Below, piece after piece: positions 7,732 through 14,846 of a DNA stretch of 36,481 nucleotides. Below the pieces are notes generated by a model, which did not search any database, was not told the origin of the DNA, and worked only from the letters and a program-made list of their open reading frames with translations. This DNA is from CALLJL01 sp964627255 (GTDB lineage Bacteria > Acidobacteriota > Aminicenantia > Aminicenantales > CALLJL01). Each line of letters starts with the position of its first letter. The stretch's first letter is position 1. The position numbers and the translations under genes were made by a program. The stretch spans positions 1 to 36,481 of the forward strand of contig CAZVIN010000120.1 of assembly GCA_964627255.1 (NCBI GenBank), in the 5' to 3' direction.

Positions 7732-9087
7732 ATGAAGCGAAGCCAATATCTCATCTTCTGTTGCCTAATTTTGTTTCTGTTCCCTTTCCTGTGGGCAGAG
7801 GGCCTTATTTTTGAAAAGGCTGAATTCAGCCACCGCCGCCAGAAGCTCATGGCCAAAATTCCTGACGGCGCCGCCATTCTCTTAAGTGCTCAACCCACTA
7901 CCGGCTACCGCGAATTCTTCCAAAATAACGACTTCTTCTATTACAGCGGCGTGGAAATTCCCAACGCCGTCTTAATTATCGACGGCCGGCGCCAGGAATC
8001 CATCCTCTTCTTCACCCTCAGCGAACCCGCCGCCCGCAATGAAGGTATCAGCTTAGACCTAATCAGAAAGCCCCAAGAGGTAACTGGAATAGAAAGAGTC
8101 CTCCCCCTCGAGCAATTTTCCAATTACCTTTCCAGATTGGCTAACCAAGGGTATGTGTTTTATACCTCCTTTAAACCCGAAGAATTGCCTCGGGAATGCA
8201 GCCAGGAAAAATTTAATATTCTCTATAACAACATGATTCTTAACCCTTGGGATGGCCGCCTAACACGGGAGCTCCAGTTCGTCGCCCACCTCAAGCAGCG
8301 ATTCCCCCAGGTTGAAATTAAAGACTGTTCGCCTTTTATCTGGGAACAGCGCCAGATTAAATCACCCGCTGAAATTGACCTGCTTCGTCAGGTGGCCAAA
8401 ATCGGCGTCGAAGCCCATTTAGAAATGATGAAGGCTACCAGGGTCGGCGTTTATGAATATGAACTGGCGGCTGCTTTTGAATACATTTGTAAAAAAAGGG
8501 GGGCGGATTTAGCTTATTACGTTATTATCAGCTCCGACGAAAATCACCCTTATCTTCATTATTATAAGCATGACCGCTTGCTCCAGGACGGCGACTTTTT
8601 AGTCGTCGATGCCGGCCCCGATTTTAAATATTATGACGTGGACATTTCCGCCTCTTATCCCGCTAACGGCAAATTTTCATCCAGACAGAAAGAAATTTAT
8701 GAAGCTGCCTTAGCGGTCGAGCGAGCCTGCCTCGAGGTTTACCGGCCCGGAATTACCTGTGACCAGGTCCGGGAAGAAGTAAGAGGAATTTTAACTAAAA
8801 AAGGTTACGACCTGGAGAAAGACCTTTTTAAAATAAGAACCATGCAGGGAGGCTGCAGCCATTATGTAGGAATGGCGGTTCATGATGTGGGCGGAAGTCC
8901 CCGCGGTCCTCTTCAGCCTGGGATGGTTTTCGCCTGCGATATCTACGCCGTTTTTCCCGCCGAGAAACTCGGCGTCCGCATTGAAGATACTGTGGTCATT
9001 ACCGAAAAGGGATGCGAAAACCTGACCAGAGATTTGCCCAGAGACATAGCTCAAATTGAGGCCATCATGGCCAATTCTAAGCGCTGA
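7732..9087 (+). CDS. Secreted Xaa-Pro aminopeptidase (M24B family)
   Basis: A 451-aa metallopeptidase that should remove an N-terminal residue before proline. A signal peptide (residues 1-22) is followed by a creatinase-like N-terminal domain (about 30-200) and a pita-bread catalytic domain (about 205-445). The expected ligands are Asp293 (VVDAGPD), Asp304 (DVDIS), His377 (GGCSHYVG) and Glu418 (GVRIEDT). Substrate-binding histidines match His276 and His384. The ligand that is usually Glu in the TxEPG motif aligns with Asp403 (VFACDIYA), a conservative but notable change. A strong AAAGGAGG precedes the ATG. Together with the divergent S9 peptidase it would free amino acids from proline-containing peptides in the periplasm. 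Family assignment is firm; retention of activity is likely but not certain. Confidence 0.92.
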   Translation: MKRSQYLIFCCLILFLFPFLWAEGLIFEKAEFSHRRQKLMAKIPDGAAILLSAQPTTGYREFFQNNDFFYYSGVEIPNAVLIIDGRRQESILFFTLSEPAARNEGISLDLIRKPQEVTGIERVLPLEQFSNYLSRLANQGYVFYTSFKPEELPRECSQEKFNILYNNMILNPWDGRLTRELQFVAHLKQRFPQVEIKDCSPFIWEQRQIKSPAEIDLLRQVAKIGVEAHLEMMKATRVGVYEYELAAAFEYICKKRGADLAYYVIISSDENHPYLHYYKHDRLLQDGDFLVVDAGPDFKYYDVDISASYPANGKFSSRQKEIYEAALAVERACLEVYRPGITCDQVREEVRGILTKKGYDLEKDLFKIRTMQGGCSHYVGMAVHDVGGSPRGPLQPGMVFACDIYAVFPAEKLGVRIEDTVVITEKGCENLTRDLPRDIAQIEAIMANSKR

Positions 9088-9114
9088 CTCACCTCCGCTG
9101 TTAGAGATATCTGC

Positions 9115-11064
9115 CTAAAATTTTTGACCCAAGAGATTCCAGGTATTAAGCACCCAGAGCATAATAATCGAAGCCAGAATTATCAACAAATAATGCAGCC
9201 GTCCACAACCAGTCCAGTACTTCTTCTTCCAGGAAAGGAAACTAAACACGATGGCTAAGAGAAGCAAAGGAATGGAGATAATCGGCAGGATAAAGAGAGA
9301 CTTTAGTGATGAGGTAACGCCAAACATCAGGGCTCTTTCGTTGGAAATTTGCCCTATTAATCCCAGCAAAAAAACGAGTTGCAGGAGCGCGGCTAACCCC
9401 AAAATCCAGCGGGCTAAAGGTTTGCGCTTTTCTTCTATTCGTGGCCGACGGCAAAGCCTTCGGGAAAGGCCGCGCAGCGGCCAAAGGAGGAAGGAAAGCA
9501 GAATAACTGCGGAAACGATAATCGCCAAGAAGACAAAATTCTTCTGTTCGTACCAGCGAGCTTTAATACCAATCATAAAGGGGTATTCATTAAAATAAAG
9601 ATAGCGCATCCGACCTTGTTCATCTTTACCGAAGAGGAGCTTGCCGGAACCATCTACTTCTTTAAAGAAATACGGCTCAACTTCAACCCATTGCCGGCTT
9701 CCCAAGCCTGAGGGCAAACCAACAAAAAGTTTATTTTGCGGCGTTACCGCAACCGAAACCTGGGAAAAAATAGACAGGGCTTTATAAAACTTGGTGGCCA
9801 CGGCCCGGCTAAACAAATAATTGCCCACCAGCTCCTTGGCTCGTTGCCTGAAGTCTGCCGGTGGTTCGGGGTCAGGAGAAAGAGGTCGCGGAAAATAGCG
9901 TTCAAGAAAAGATTGCAGGAGGTTACCTCTTAAATCGCTCCGAGCGCCGCCGGTATTCATCGAAACAAAATAACCCATGTTGTATTCGGGAAAGAGAACA
10001 AGCTGGGAATGGAAGTAAATCGTGTCGCCGCCATGCTCGATAATCCTTATCCCATTCCAGGATTTTTCCCAGAAACCATGGGCGTTGCCGTCCATCCGGG
10101 GGTCAACTGAATAAAGATGAGAATGCATCAGCTTCGCTGTTTCTTCTTCGAGGATTTTTATTTCTCCCAGGCGACCATTTTGGAGATGGGCAATCATAAA
10201 TTTAGCCATATCGGTGGCGGGCGCGCTCATCGAGCCAGCAGGGTATAATCCGTTAAACAGCTCAAATTCTTGGGCTTCAAAGGCGCCTCTTTTGAACACA
10301 TAACCCAAAGACATAAAGGGCGCCAGTTCTGGAGGGAGCGGCTCGCGAAAAGTGCTTAGGGTCATGCCCAAGGGGGCAAAAATATGTCTTTCAACATAAT
10401 CCTCAAATTTTTCACCCGAAACCACTTCGACGATGTAACCAGCTAAAGCGGTACCATAATTGGAATAAGCAGGAATCTTACCCGGGGGGAAAATGCGAGC
10501 GGGCATATTCTTAGCTAAATAATCTTCAAGGGAAATCAAATCTTGAGGCTTTCTGGCTAACATGGCTCCGATTACTTCCTCGAAGCCTGGGGTATGAGAC
10601 ATTAGGTTGGCCAAAGTGATGGGCTGGCTATATGTTGACGGCAACTTAAATTTCGTTAAATATTGATTAATATCTGTATTCAGGTCAATTTTTCCCTGTT
10701 CTACCAGTTGCATTACTGCCGTCCAGGTAACTAATTTGGAAACAGAGCCAGGACGGAAGAGCGTCTTCGCTGGGTCCACCGGGACGCGGCGCTTAACATC
10801 AGAATAGCCATAACCCTTGGCAAAGATAATTTCTCCGTCCTTGACAAAGGCAAAAGTTACTCCTGCCAAGTTGCCAGATTTAAGACCAGCCGAGACAACG
10901 CCATCTACAAAGGCCTCTAAGCCAGCTCGGTCTAAAGAAAGAATGGCGGCGGGCGGAGCCGGTTCATTTTGTTGCTCGAAGCTCGTTCTGGCCCCAAGCG
11001 AGCTTACAATCAGAGCCAAACCAAAAAGCGTGAGGACAAATAACTTATTAGGTCGCTGAATCAT
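9115..11064 (-). CDS. Serine hydrolase, beta-lactamase class C/PBP-like, with C-terminal membrane domain
   Basis: A 649-aa envelope protein. After a signal or anchor segment (about residues 8-24) comes a class C-type serine hydrolase domain with SxxK (Ser107-Val-Ser-Lys110), YSN (Tyr200-Asn202) and HGG (344-346) in place of KTG. Related proteins include D-aminopeptidases, esterases and PBP4*-like enzymes, so it need not be a resistance enzyme. A linker domain (about 385-510) leads to four hydrophobic segments in the last 130 residues, typical of the subgroup with a membrane-bound tail. AAGGAGG six bases upstream fixes the start at 11064; an ATG seven codons earlier lacks this support. It converges on the Xaa-Pro peptidase gene with only 27 bases between stops. 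The substrate may be a peptide or peptidoglycan fragment, but the sequence does not decide this. Confidence 0.88.
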   Translation of the reverse strand: MIQRPNKLFVLTLFGLALIVSSLGARTSFEQQNEPAPPAAILSLDRAGLEAFVDGVVSAGLKSGNLAGVTFAFVKDGEIIFAKGYGYSDVKRRVPVDPAKTLFRPGSVSKLVTWTAVMQLVEQGKIDLNTDINQYLTKFKLPSTYSQPITLANLMSHTPGFEEVIGAMLARKPQDLISLEDYLAKNMPARIFPPGKIPAYSNYGTALAGYIVEVVSGEKFEDYVERHIFAPLGMTLSTFREPLPPELAPFMSLGYVFKRGAFEAQEFELFNGLYPAGSMSAPATDMAKFMIAHLQNGRLGEIKILEEETAKLMHSHLYSVDPRMDGNAHGFWEKSWNGIRIIEHGGDTIYFHSQLVLFPEYNMGYFVSMNTGGARSDLRGNLLQSFLERYFPRPLSPDPEPPADFRQRAKELVGNYLFSRAVATKFYKALSIFSQVSVAVTPQNKLFVGLPSGLGSRQWVEVEPYFFKEVDGSGKLLFGKDEQGRMRYLYFNEYPFMIGIKARWYEQKNFVFLAIIVSAVILLSFLLWPLRGLSRRLCRRPRIEEKRKPLARWILGLAALLQLVFLLGLIGQISNERALMFGVTSSLKSLFILPIISIPLLLLAIVFSFLSWKKKYWTGCGRLHYLLIILASIIMLWVLNTWNLLGQKF

Positions 11065-11227
11065 TAAATCCTCCTTATTTGTCAAAATTACTTCTCGGTT
11101 AACCTCGCCTTTTCGATGCTTTAATTGCCTTTTGGTTATCCGATACCAGTGTCGGAAAAGGGCTTAAACCTCTGCACGGAAAACTATAGACAAATCTTCT
11201 GCCTGTTCAGTGTTCTTCCCCTGAATC

Positions 11228-13897
11228 CTAAAAATCGAACCTGGCGCCAAATTGGATCTGCCGGGGGCTACCGGCCGCAATGGGTTTGCCAAAATCAGGC
11301 TGGCCGTATAAATTATAAATCGTGGTAAAATTCGCCCGATTTGTGACGTTATAGCCTTCGGCGAAAAGCTGCAACCGAAAACGTTTGAATCTGAACTCTT
11401 TGGATGCCCTCATATTGAGATAATAATTATCGAAGCCACGCCGAGAATTGCGGTGCTCGTCCACATAATCGTTAGAGAGGCTGTCGAGGTTTTTATCGTA
11501 GGGATAAACAGCGTTCCAGGGTAGTTTGGACTGATAGTAAAATAACCCGCTTAGCTGGAAGCCGAAGGGTAGGTTGAAGATACCGGATATAGCCAGGCGA
11601 TGGCGCGCATCGAAATTGGTTGGCCCGTATTGTCGCTCCCAGGCATCATCGTCATAGCTCCAGGGAGAAGTTTGCTCCGTCTCCACGTCAGCTTTGGATT
11701 GAGAAAGGGTATAGGCAACATCCAGCCCCCAGCCATGAGAAAACCGTTTGGTCAGAGTCAGATAAATTCCTTTGAAATCGCTCCGGCCGTTATCAGTAAA
11801 TTTCCATTGATTACCCTTGGTTGGGTCTTTTCTTTTGTTCGTAGTTCCAGGTATAACAGGGTTAAAATTCTCCAGCCTTGTAAACCTATAGCCCTTGGTC
11901 CAGATCAAATCTAAGCCCAAGGAAAGGTCAGTGAGTATCTGACGCTCACCACCCAGAGTCACTTGAACCGAATAGGGCGGCACCAGACCCGGTTCAGTTG
12001 AATACTTGTCTATCGGAATTTGTCCTGGAATTGACGGGAAAAACGGGTTGAGCTTAAATGGGTCTGGATAATTGGGAAAAATTATCGTCCTAATATCCAT
12101 GGCCGCCATTAAGCCAGCAATTAACCCGATGTTCAATTGCGGGTTCTGAGAAAACGTTCCCACTCCTCCGCGAAGGACAGTTCGGCCATCACCAACTGGG
12201 TCCCAGCTAAAGCCAAAACGGGGGTTGAAATGTCGCCAATCAGAATGATTAATATCAATATCCTTGCAGGAATAATAGTTCCATCTAAGGCCAAAGTTCA
12301 GGGTTAAACGGCGGTGAATTTTCCAGGAATCTTGAGCAAACATGGCCGCTTCGGTGTAAGGATAATCAAAATCTCTTAGCCCCTTATTATAAATAAACAT
12401 CAGCGGATAGGTGCTAAAATCAGCGGCGTTAAAGGGTTTATCCGTCGTAAAAATAAAGTACCCCGGAATATACTGGTCAACATAGCCAGCCAGAGAAATC
12501 CGAGAATAATCAACTCCTATTTTGACTGTATGTTTTCCTAGAAAAAGAGAAAAATTATCTGCTAACTGCAGCCGCTTCTCTTTATGCCGCTGCGGTATGG
12601 ACGCATATTTACCAAAATAGCCTGAGGGACGGTCGACGGTATAAGTATCAGGGTAATGAGCAGGAAGATGAATCAAATCGTCAGAAAAGAGAAAACGCAG
12701 TTCATTCATGGAGTTGTCTGCCGGATAGAACGTCCAGTTCGCCTGCAACTCATGAATAGTCACAAGATAATCGTAAGCCCTTTCCTTGGTAAAAAGCCCG
12801 CCGACTCCCTGATTTTTTTGGTCTTGTTTGTTTAAAGTATAGCGCAAAGAGAAAAGATTCTTTTCATTAAGCTGATAATTAAATTTAGCCAAAACCTGGT
12901 TGTAATCATTAGTAACATCAACTGTCTCCTTAGGAACGAGCGGCGAGGTGATCGTATCATACTCAGTATGCCGCAAGCCTTCATAGGAAACAAAGAAATG
13001 GGCTTTGTCTTTTTTAATTGGACCGCCTAAGAAACCGCCAAAAAGATAATGCGAATAAGGCGGTTTCTCGTATTGGTCCTTGGATAGCTCCGGCCCCTGA
13101 TAGGTAGCATGGTTAACGAAATAATTGACATCATCAAAAGTCTCATCACGATAAAAGAAAGAAAGTCGGCCCCGGAGTTCATTTGTCCCGGAACGCGTAA
13201 TTGCCGTCCAGACCATGCCGCTCGTATTTCCGTATTCAGCCTGAAACTGATTGGTCATAATCCTGAACTCTTCAATCGCATCCGCCGGAATACTCGTCCG
13301 CTGGGTGTTGCGGCCCACCCACTCATTGGAAACACCATCAACAATGATTTCTTCACTCCCCCCTGGCTGGGCGTTTGACCGTGATTCCTGAACCCCTGGC
13401 TTCATTATCGCCAAAGAACCAAAATTCCGGTCAAGCAGCGGCAACTCCTCAATCTTCATCCGGTCGATAACCTTGCTCACGTCCGACTTCGTCACCTCCA
13501 CCATCGGCGTCGGCGCCACCACCACTACTTCTTCTTGAAGCGCGGCCGCCGTCAGGGCAAAATCCAGGCTTATCCTCGCGCCAACATTAAGCACTAATCC
13601 CTGCCGTTTCTGCGTTTGGAAGCCGGAAAGGCTCACTTCAATCTCATATCTTCCGGGCTGGATGCCAGATATAATGTACCGACCGTCAGCTCTCGATGTC
13701 GTGCTATAGAGATATCCAGTATCCATATTTTTCAGGTTAATCGCTGCGCCTGGAAGTGCGTTTCCCTGTTCATCGGCGATTATCCCTTCCAGCGTGACGA
13801 GAGTCGTTTGGGACAAGAGATTTAGACCGCTCGCCAGAGCCAGGAAGAGACAAAATAGCCAGAACGGTTTTAACCATCCCTTATTCCTGTTAGCCAT
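11228..13897 (-). CDS. TonB-dependent receptor with carboxypeptidase-regulatory-like domain (Oar-like)
   Basis: An 889-aa outer-membrane protein. The order is signal peptide (about 1-30), carboxypeptidase-regulatory-like beta domain (about 33-115), linker with EEVVVVAPTP, plug domain (about 125-240, with IIVDGVSNEW) and a long beta-barrel rich in aromatic residues ending in QFGARFDF, where the final phenylalanine fits barrel assembly. Such proteins import or bind large solutes using TonB energy, but the substrate cannot be read from sequence. AAGGAGG five bases before the ATG supports the start. It lies 163 bases downstream of the serine hydrolase's start on the same strand and could be transcribed with it. 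Proximity to three secreted hydrolases suggests a peptide or glycopeptide substrate. Confidence 0.9.
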   Translation of the reverse strand: MANRNKGWLKPFWLFCLFLALASGLNLLSQTTLVTLEGIIADEQGNALPGAAINLKNMDTGYLYSTTSRADGRYIISGIQPGRYEIEVSLSGFQTQKRQGLVLNVGARISLDFALTAAALQEEVVVVAPTPMVEVTKSDVSKVIDRMKIEELPLLDRNFGSLAIMKPGVQESRSNAQPGGSEEIIVDGVSNEWVGRNTQRTSIPADAIEEFRIMTNQFQAEYGNTSGMVWTAITRSGTNELRGRLSFFYRDETFDDVNYFVNHATYQGPELSKDQYEKPPYSHYLFGGFLGGPIKKDKAHFFVSYEGLRHTEYDTITSPLVPKETVDVTNDYNQVLAKFNYQLNEKNLFSLRYTLNKQDQKNQGVGGLFTKERAYDYLVTIHELQANWTFYPADNSMNELRFLFSDDLIHLPAHYPDTYTVDRPSGYFGKYASIPQRHKEKRLQLADNFSLFLGKHTVKIGVDYSRISLAGYVDQYIPGYFIFTTDKPFNAADFSTYPLMFIYNKGLRDFDYPYTEAAMFAQDSWKIHRRLTLNFGLRWNYYSCKDIDINHSDWRHFNPRFGFSWDPVGDGRTVLRGGVGTFSQNPQLNIGLIAGLMAAMDIRTIIFPNYPDPFKLNPFFPSIPGQIPIDKYSTEPGLVPPYSVQVTLGGERQILTDLSLGLDLIWTKGYRFTRLENFNPVIPGTTNKRKDPTKGNQWKFTDNGRSDFKGIYLTLTKRFSHGWGLDVAYTLSQSKADVETEQTSPWSYDDDAWERQYGPTNFDARHRLAISGIFNLPFGFQLSGLFYYQSKLPWNAVYPYDKNLDSLSNDYVDEHRNSRRGFDNYYLNMRASKEFRFKRFRLQLFAEGYNVTNRANFTTIYNLYGQPDFGKPIAAGSPRQIQFGARFDF

Positions 13898-14036
13898 CCT
13901 TACCTCCTTATTAGATGGTCAAAATATTATTTAACTCTTGGGCCAAGAGACCCATCTTTGCTATTTCCTGAGTTCTTCTGGTTTTTTTATTAGCATCAAT
14001 TGTACCGGGACAATACTCTTCTTCTCCTCCGAGGTT

Positions 14037-14717
14037 TCAGACATCTTCTTCGCCTAAAAATCCCTTCCCCCAATGAGAAAGCAGGATTTTTTCTACCGCT
14101 TCTACATCCCTTTTTTCCAGCGCCTGAAGCAAAACCACATGGTCACTGTAAGAAGAATCTAAAAACGAAGGGGATTCAGCCGGTTTGGCTTCATAGGTCA
14201 AAAATAAAAGCTGATTGCCATAAAAAGTATACTTTTCTCCCATCTGCACTAAGGATTGATAAAGAAACTGATTACCGCAGGCTTCCCATATCTTGAAGTG
14301 AATCTTAAGATTTTCAGCCACGTAATCAATTATCTTTTTCTGCTCATAAAGAATGCCCAACTTTTCGGTCATCCTTTTTAGCTCACTAATATCCTTCTCC
14401 GTCAGCCGTTTAACTGCTTTTTTTGAGGCTAAGGCATCCAATACTCTGACCACTTCAAAAAATTCTCTCAGCTCCTCAACCGTAGCCGAGCTGACGACAA
14501 CGTCCTTACGTGCATTAATAATGATGTATTTTTCAGCAAAGAGCCTTTGGAAAGCCTCGCGGACGGGAGTTGTGCTGATATGGAAAAGTTCAGCAATATC
14601 CTTCTCTTGAATCCGCTGATTCGGCTTTAATTTGCCCTGAATAATGGCGTTTTTAAGATATTTATAGATAGTTTCGGTAATTGTTGCCGGGAGGTCAAAA
14701 GTTTTTGGGCCGCCCAA
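14037..14717 (-). CDS. GntR-family regulator, FadR subfamily (FCD domain)
   Basis: A 226-aa DNA-binding repressor or activator. The N-terminal winged helix (about residues 10-75) has the typical recognition segment FHISTTPVREAFQRL. The C-terminal all-helical FCD ligand-binding domain (about 85-215) includes the histidines of NLKIHFKIWEACGN and SDHVVLLQALEKRD, in positions that often bind a metal and a carboxylate ligand. The effector is unknown. Its own promoter at 14756-14784 overlaps copies of TATATCCT, which suggests autoregulation. It is divergent from the YncE/phosphoesterase gene, with the two promoters back to back, so that gene is the first candidate target. The TonB receptor gene on its other side is a second candidate. 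Confidence 0.9.
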   Translation of the reverse strand: MGGPKTFDLPATITETIYKYLKNAIIQGKLKPNQRIQEKDIAELFHISTTPVREAFQRLFAEKYIIINARKDVVVSSATVEELREFFEVVRVLDALASKKAVKRLTEKDISELKRMTEKLGILYEQKKIIDYVAENLKIHFKIWEACGNQFLYQSLVQMGEKYTFYGNQLLFLTYEAKPAESPSFLDSSYSDHVVLLQALEKRDVEAVEKILLSHWGKGFLGEEDV

Positions 14718-14734
14718 ACCTGGACCTTAAATAT

Positions 14735-14767
14735 AGGATATATCCTGCAGTAAGCTTTATATATCCT
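14735..14767. promoter_or_regulatory. Candidate operator: palindrome and repeated TATATCCT
   Basis: AGGATATATCCT at 14735-14746 is a perfect 12-bp palindrome. Its right half, TATATCCT, recurs at 14760-14767, exactly 21 bp (two helical turns) away. The first copy lies just downstream of the probable transcription start of the GntR gene, and the second overlaps its -10 box. This arrangement suggests binding by the GntR protein itself. The sequence is not the classical FadR-type TGGTnnnACCA, so the assignment is inference. Confidence 0.5.
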
Positions 14768-14784
14768 TTTTTTTCCTTTGTCAA
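14756..14784 (-). promoter_or_regulatory. Promoter of the GntR gene
   Basis: On the minus strand a perfect TTGACA (14784-14779) and TATAAA (14761-14756) are separated by 17 bases. The predicted start is near 14749, about 30 bases upstream of the start codon. The -35 box lies only six bases from the -35 box of the divergent promoter. Confidence 0.7.
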
Positions 14785-14790
14785 TACCCT

Positions 14791-14819
14791 TTGACATCCG
14801 ACCACGTACCATTTATCAT
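14791..14819 (+). promoter_or_regulatory. Promoter of the YncE/phosphoesterase gene
   Basis: A perfect TTGACA (14791-14796) and TATCAT (14814-14819) are separated by 17 bases. Transcription should begin near 14826, leaving a short leader of about 20 bases before the ATG at 14847. This position argues against the upstream TTG at 14778 as a start codon. Confidence 0.7.
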
Positions 14820-14846
14820 TTGCGAAGAAAGGGTGAGACGAAATCA

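Noticed and set aside
14778..14846. TTG at 14778 as the start of the phosphoesterase gene
   Set aside because: It lies upstream of the gene's own -35 and -10 boxes and overlaps the divergent GntR promoter, so it would not be transcribed from that promoter; ATG 14847 fits better.
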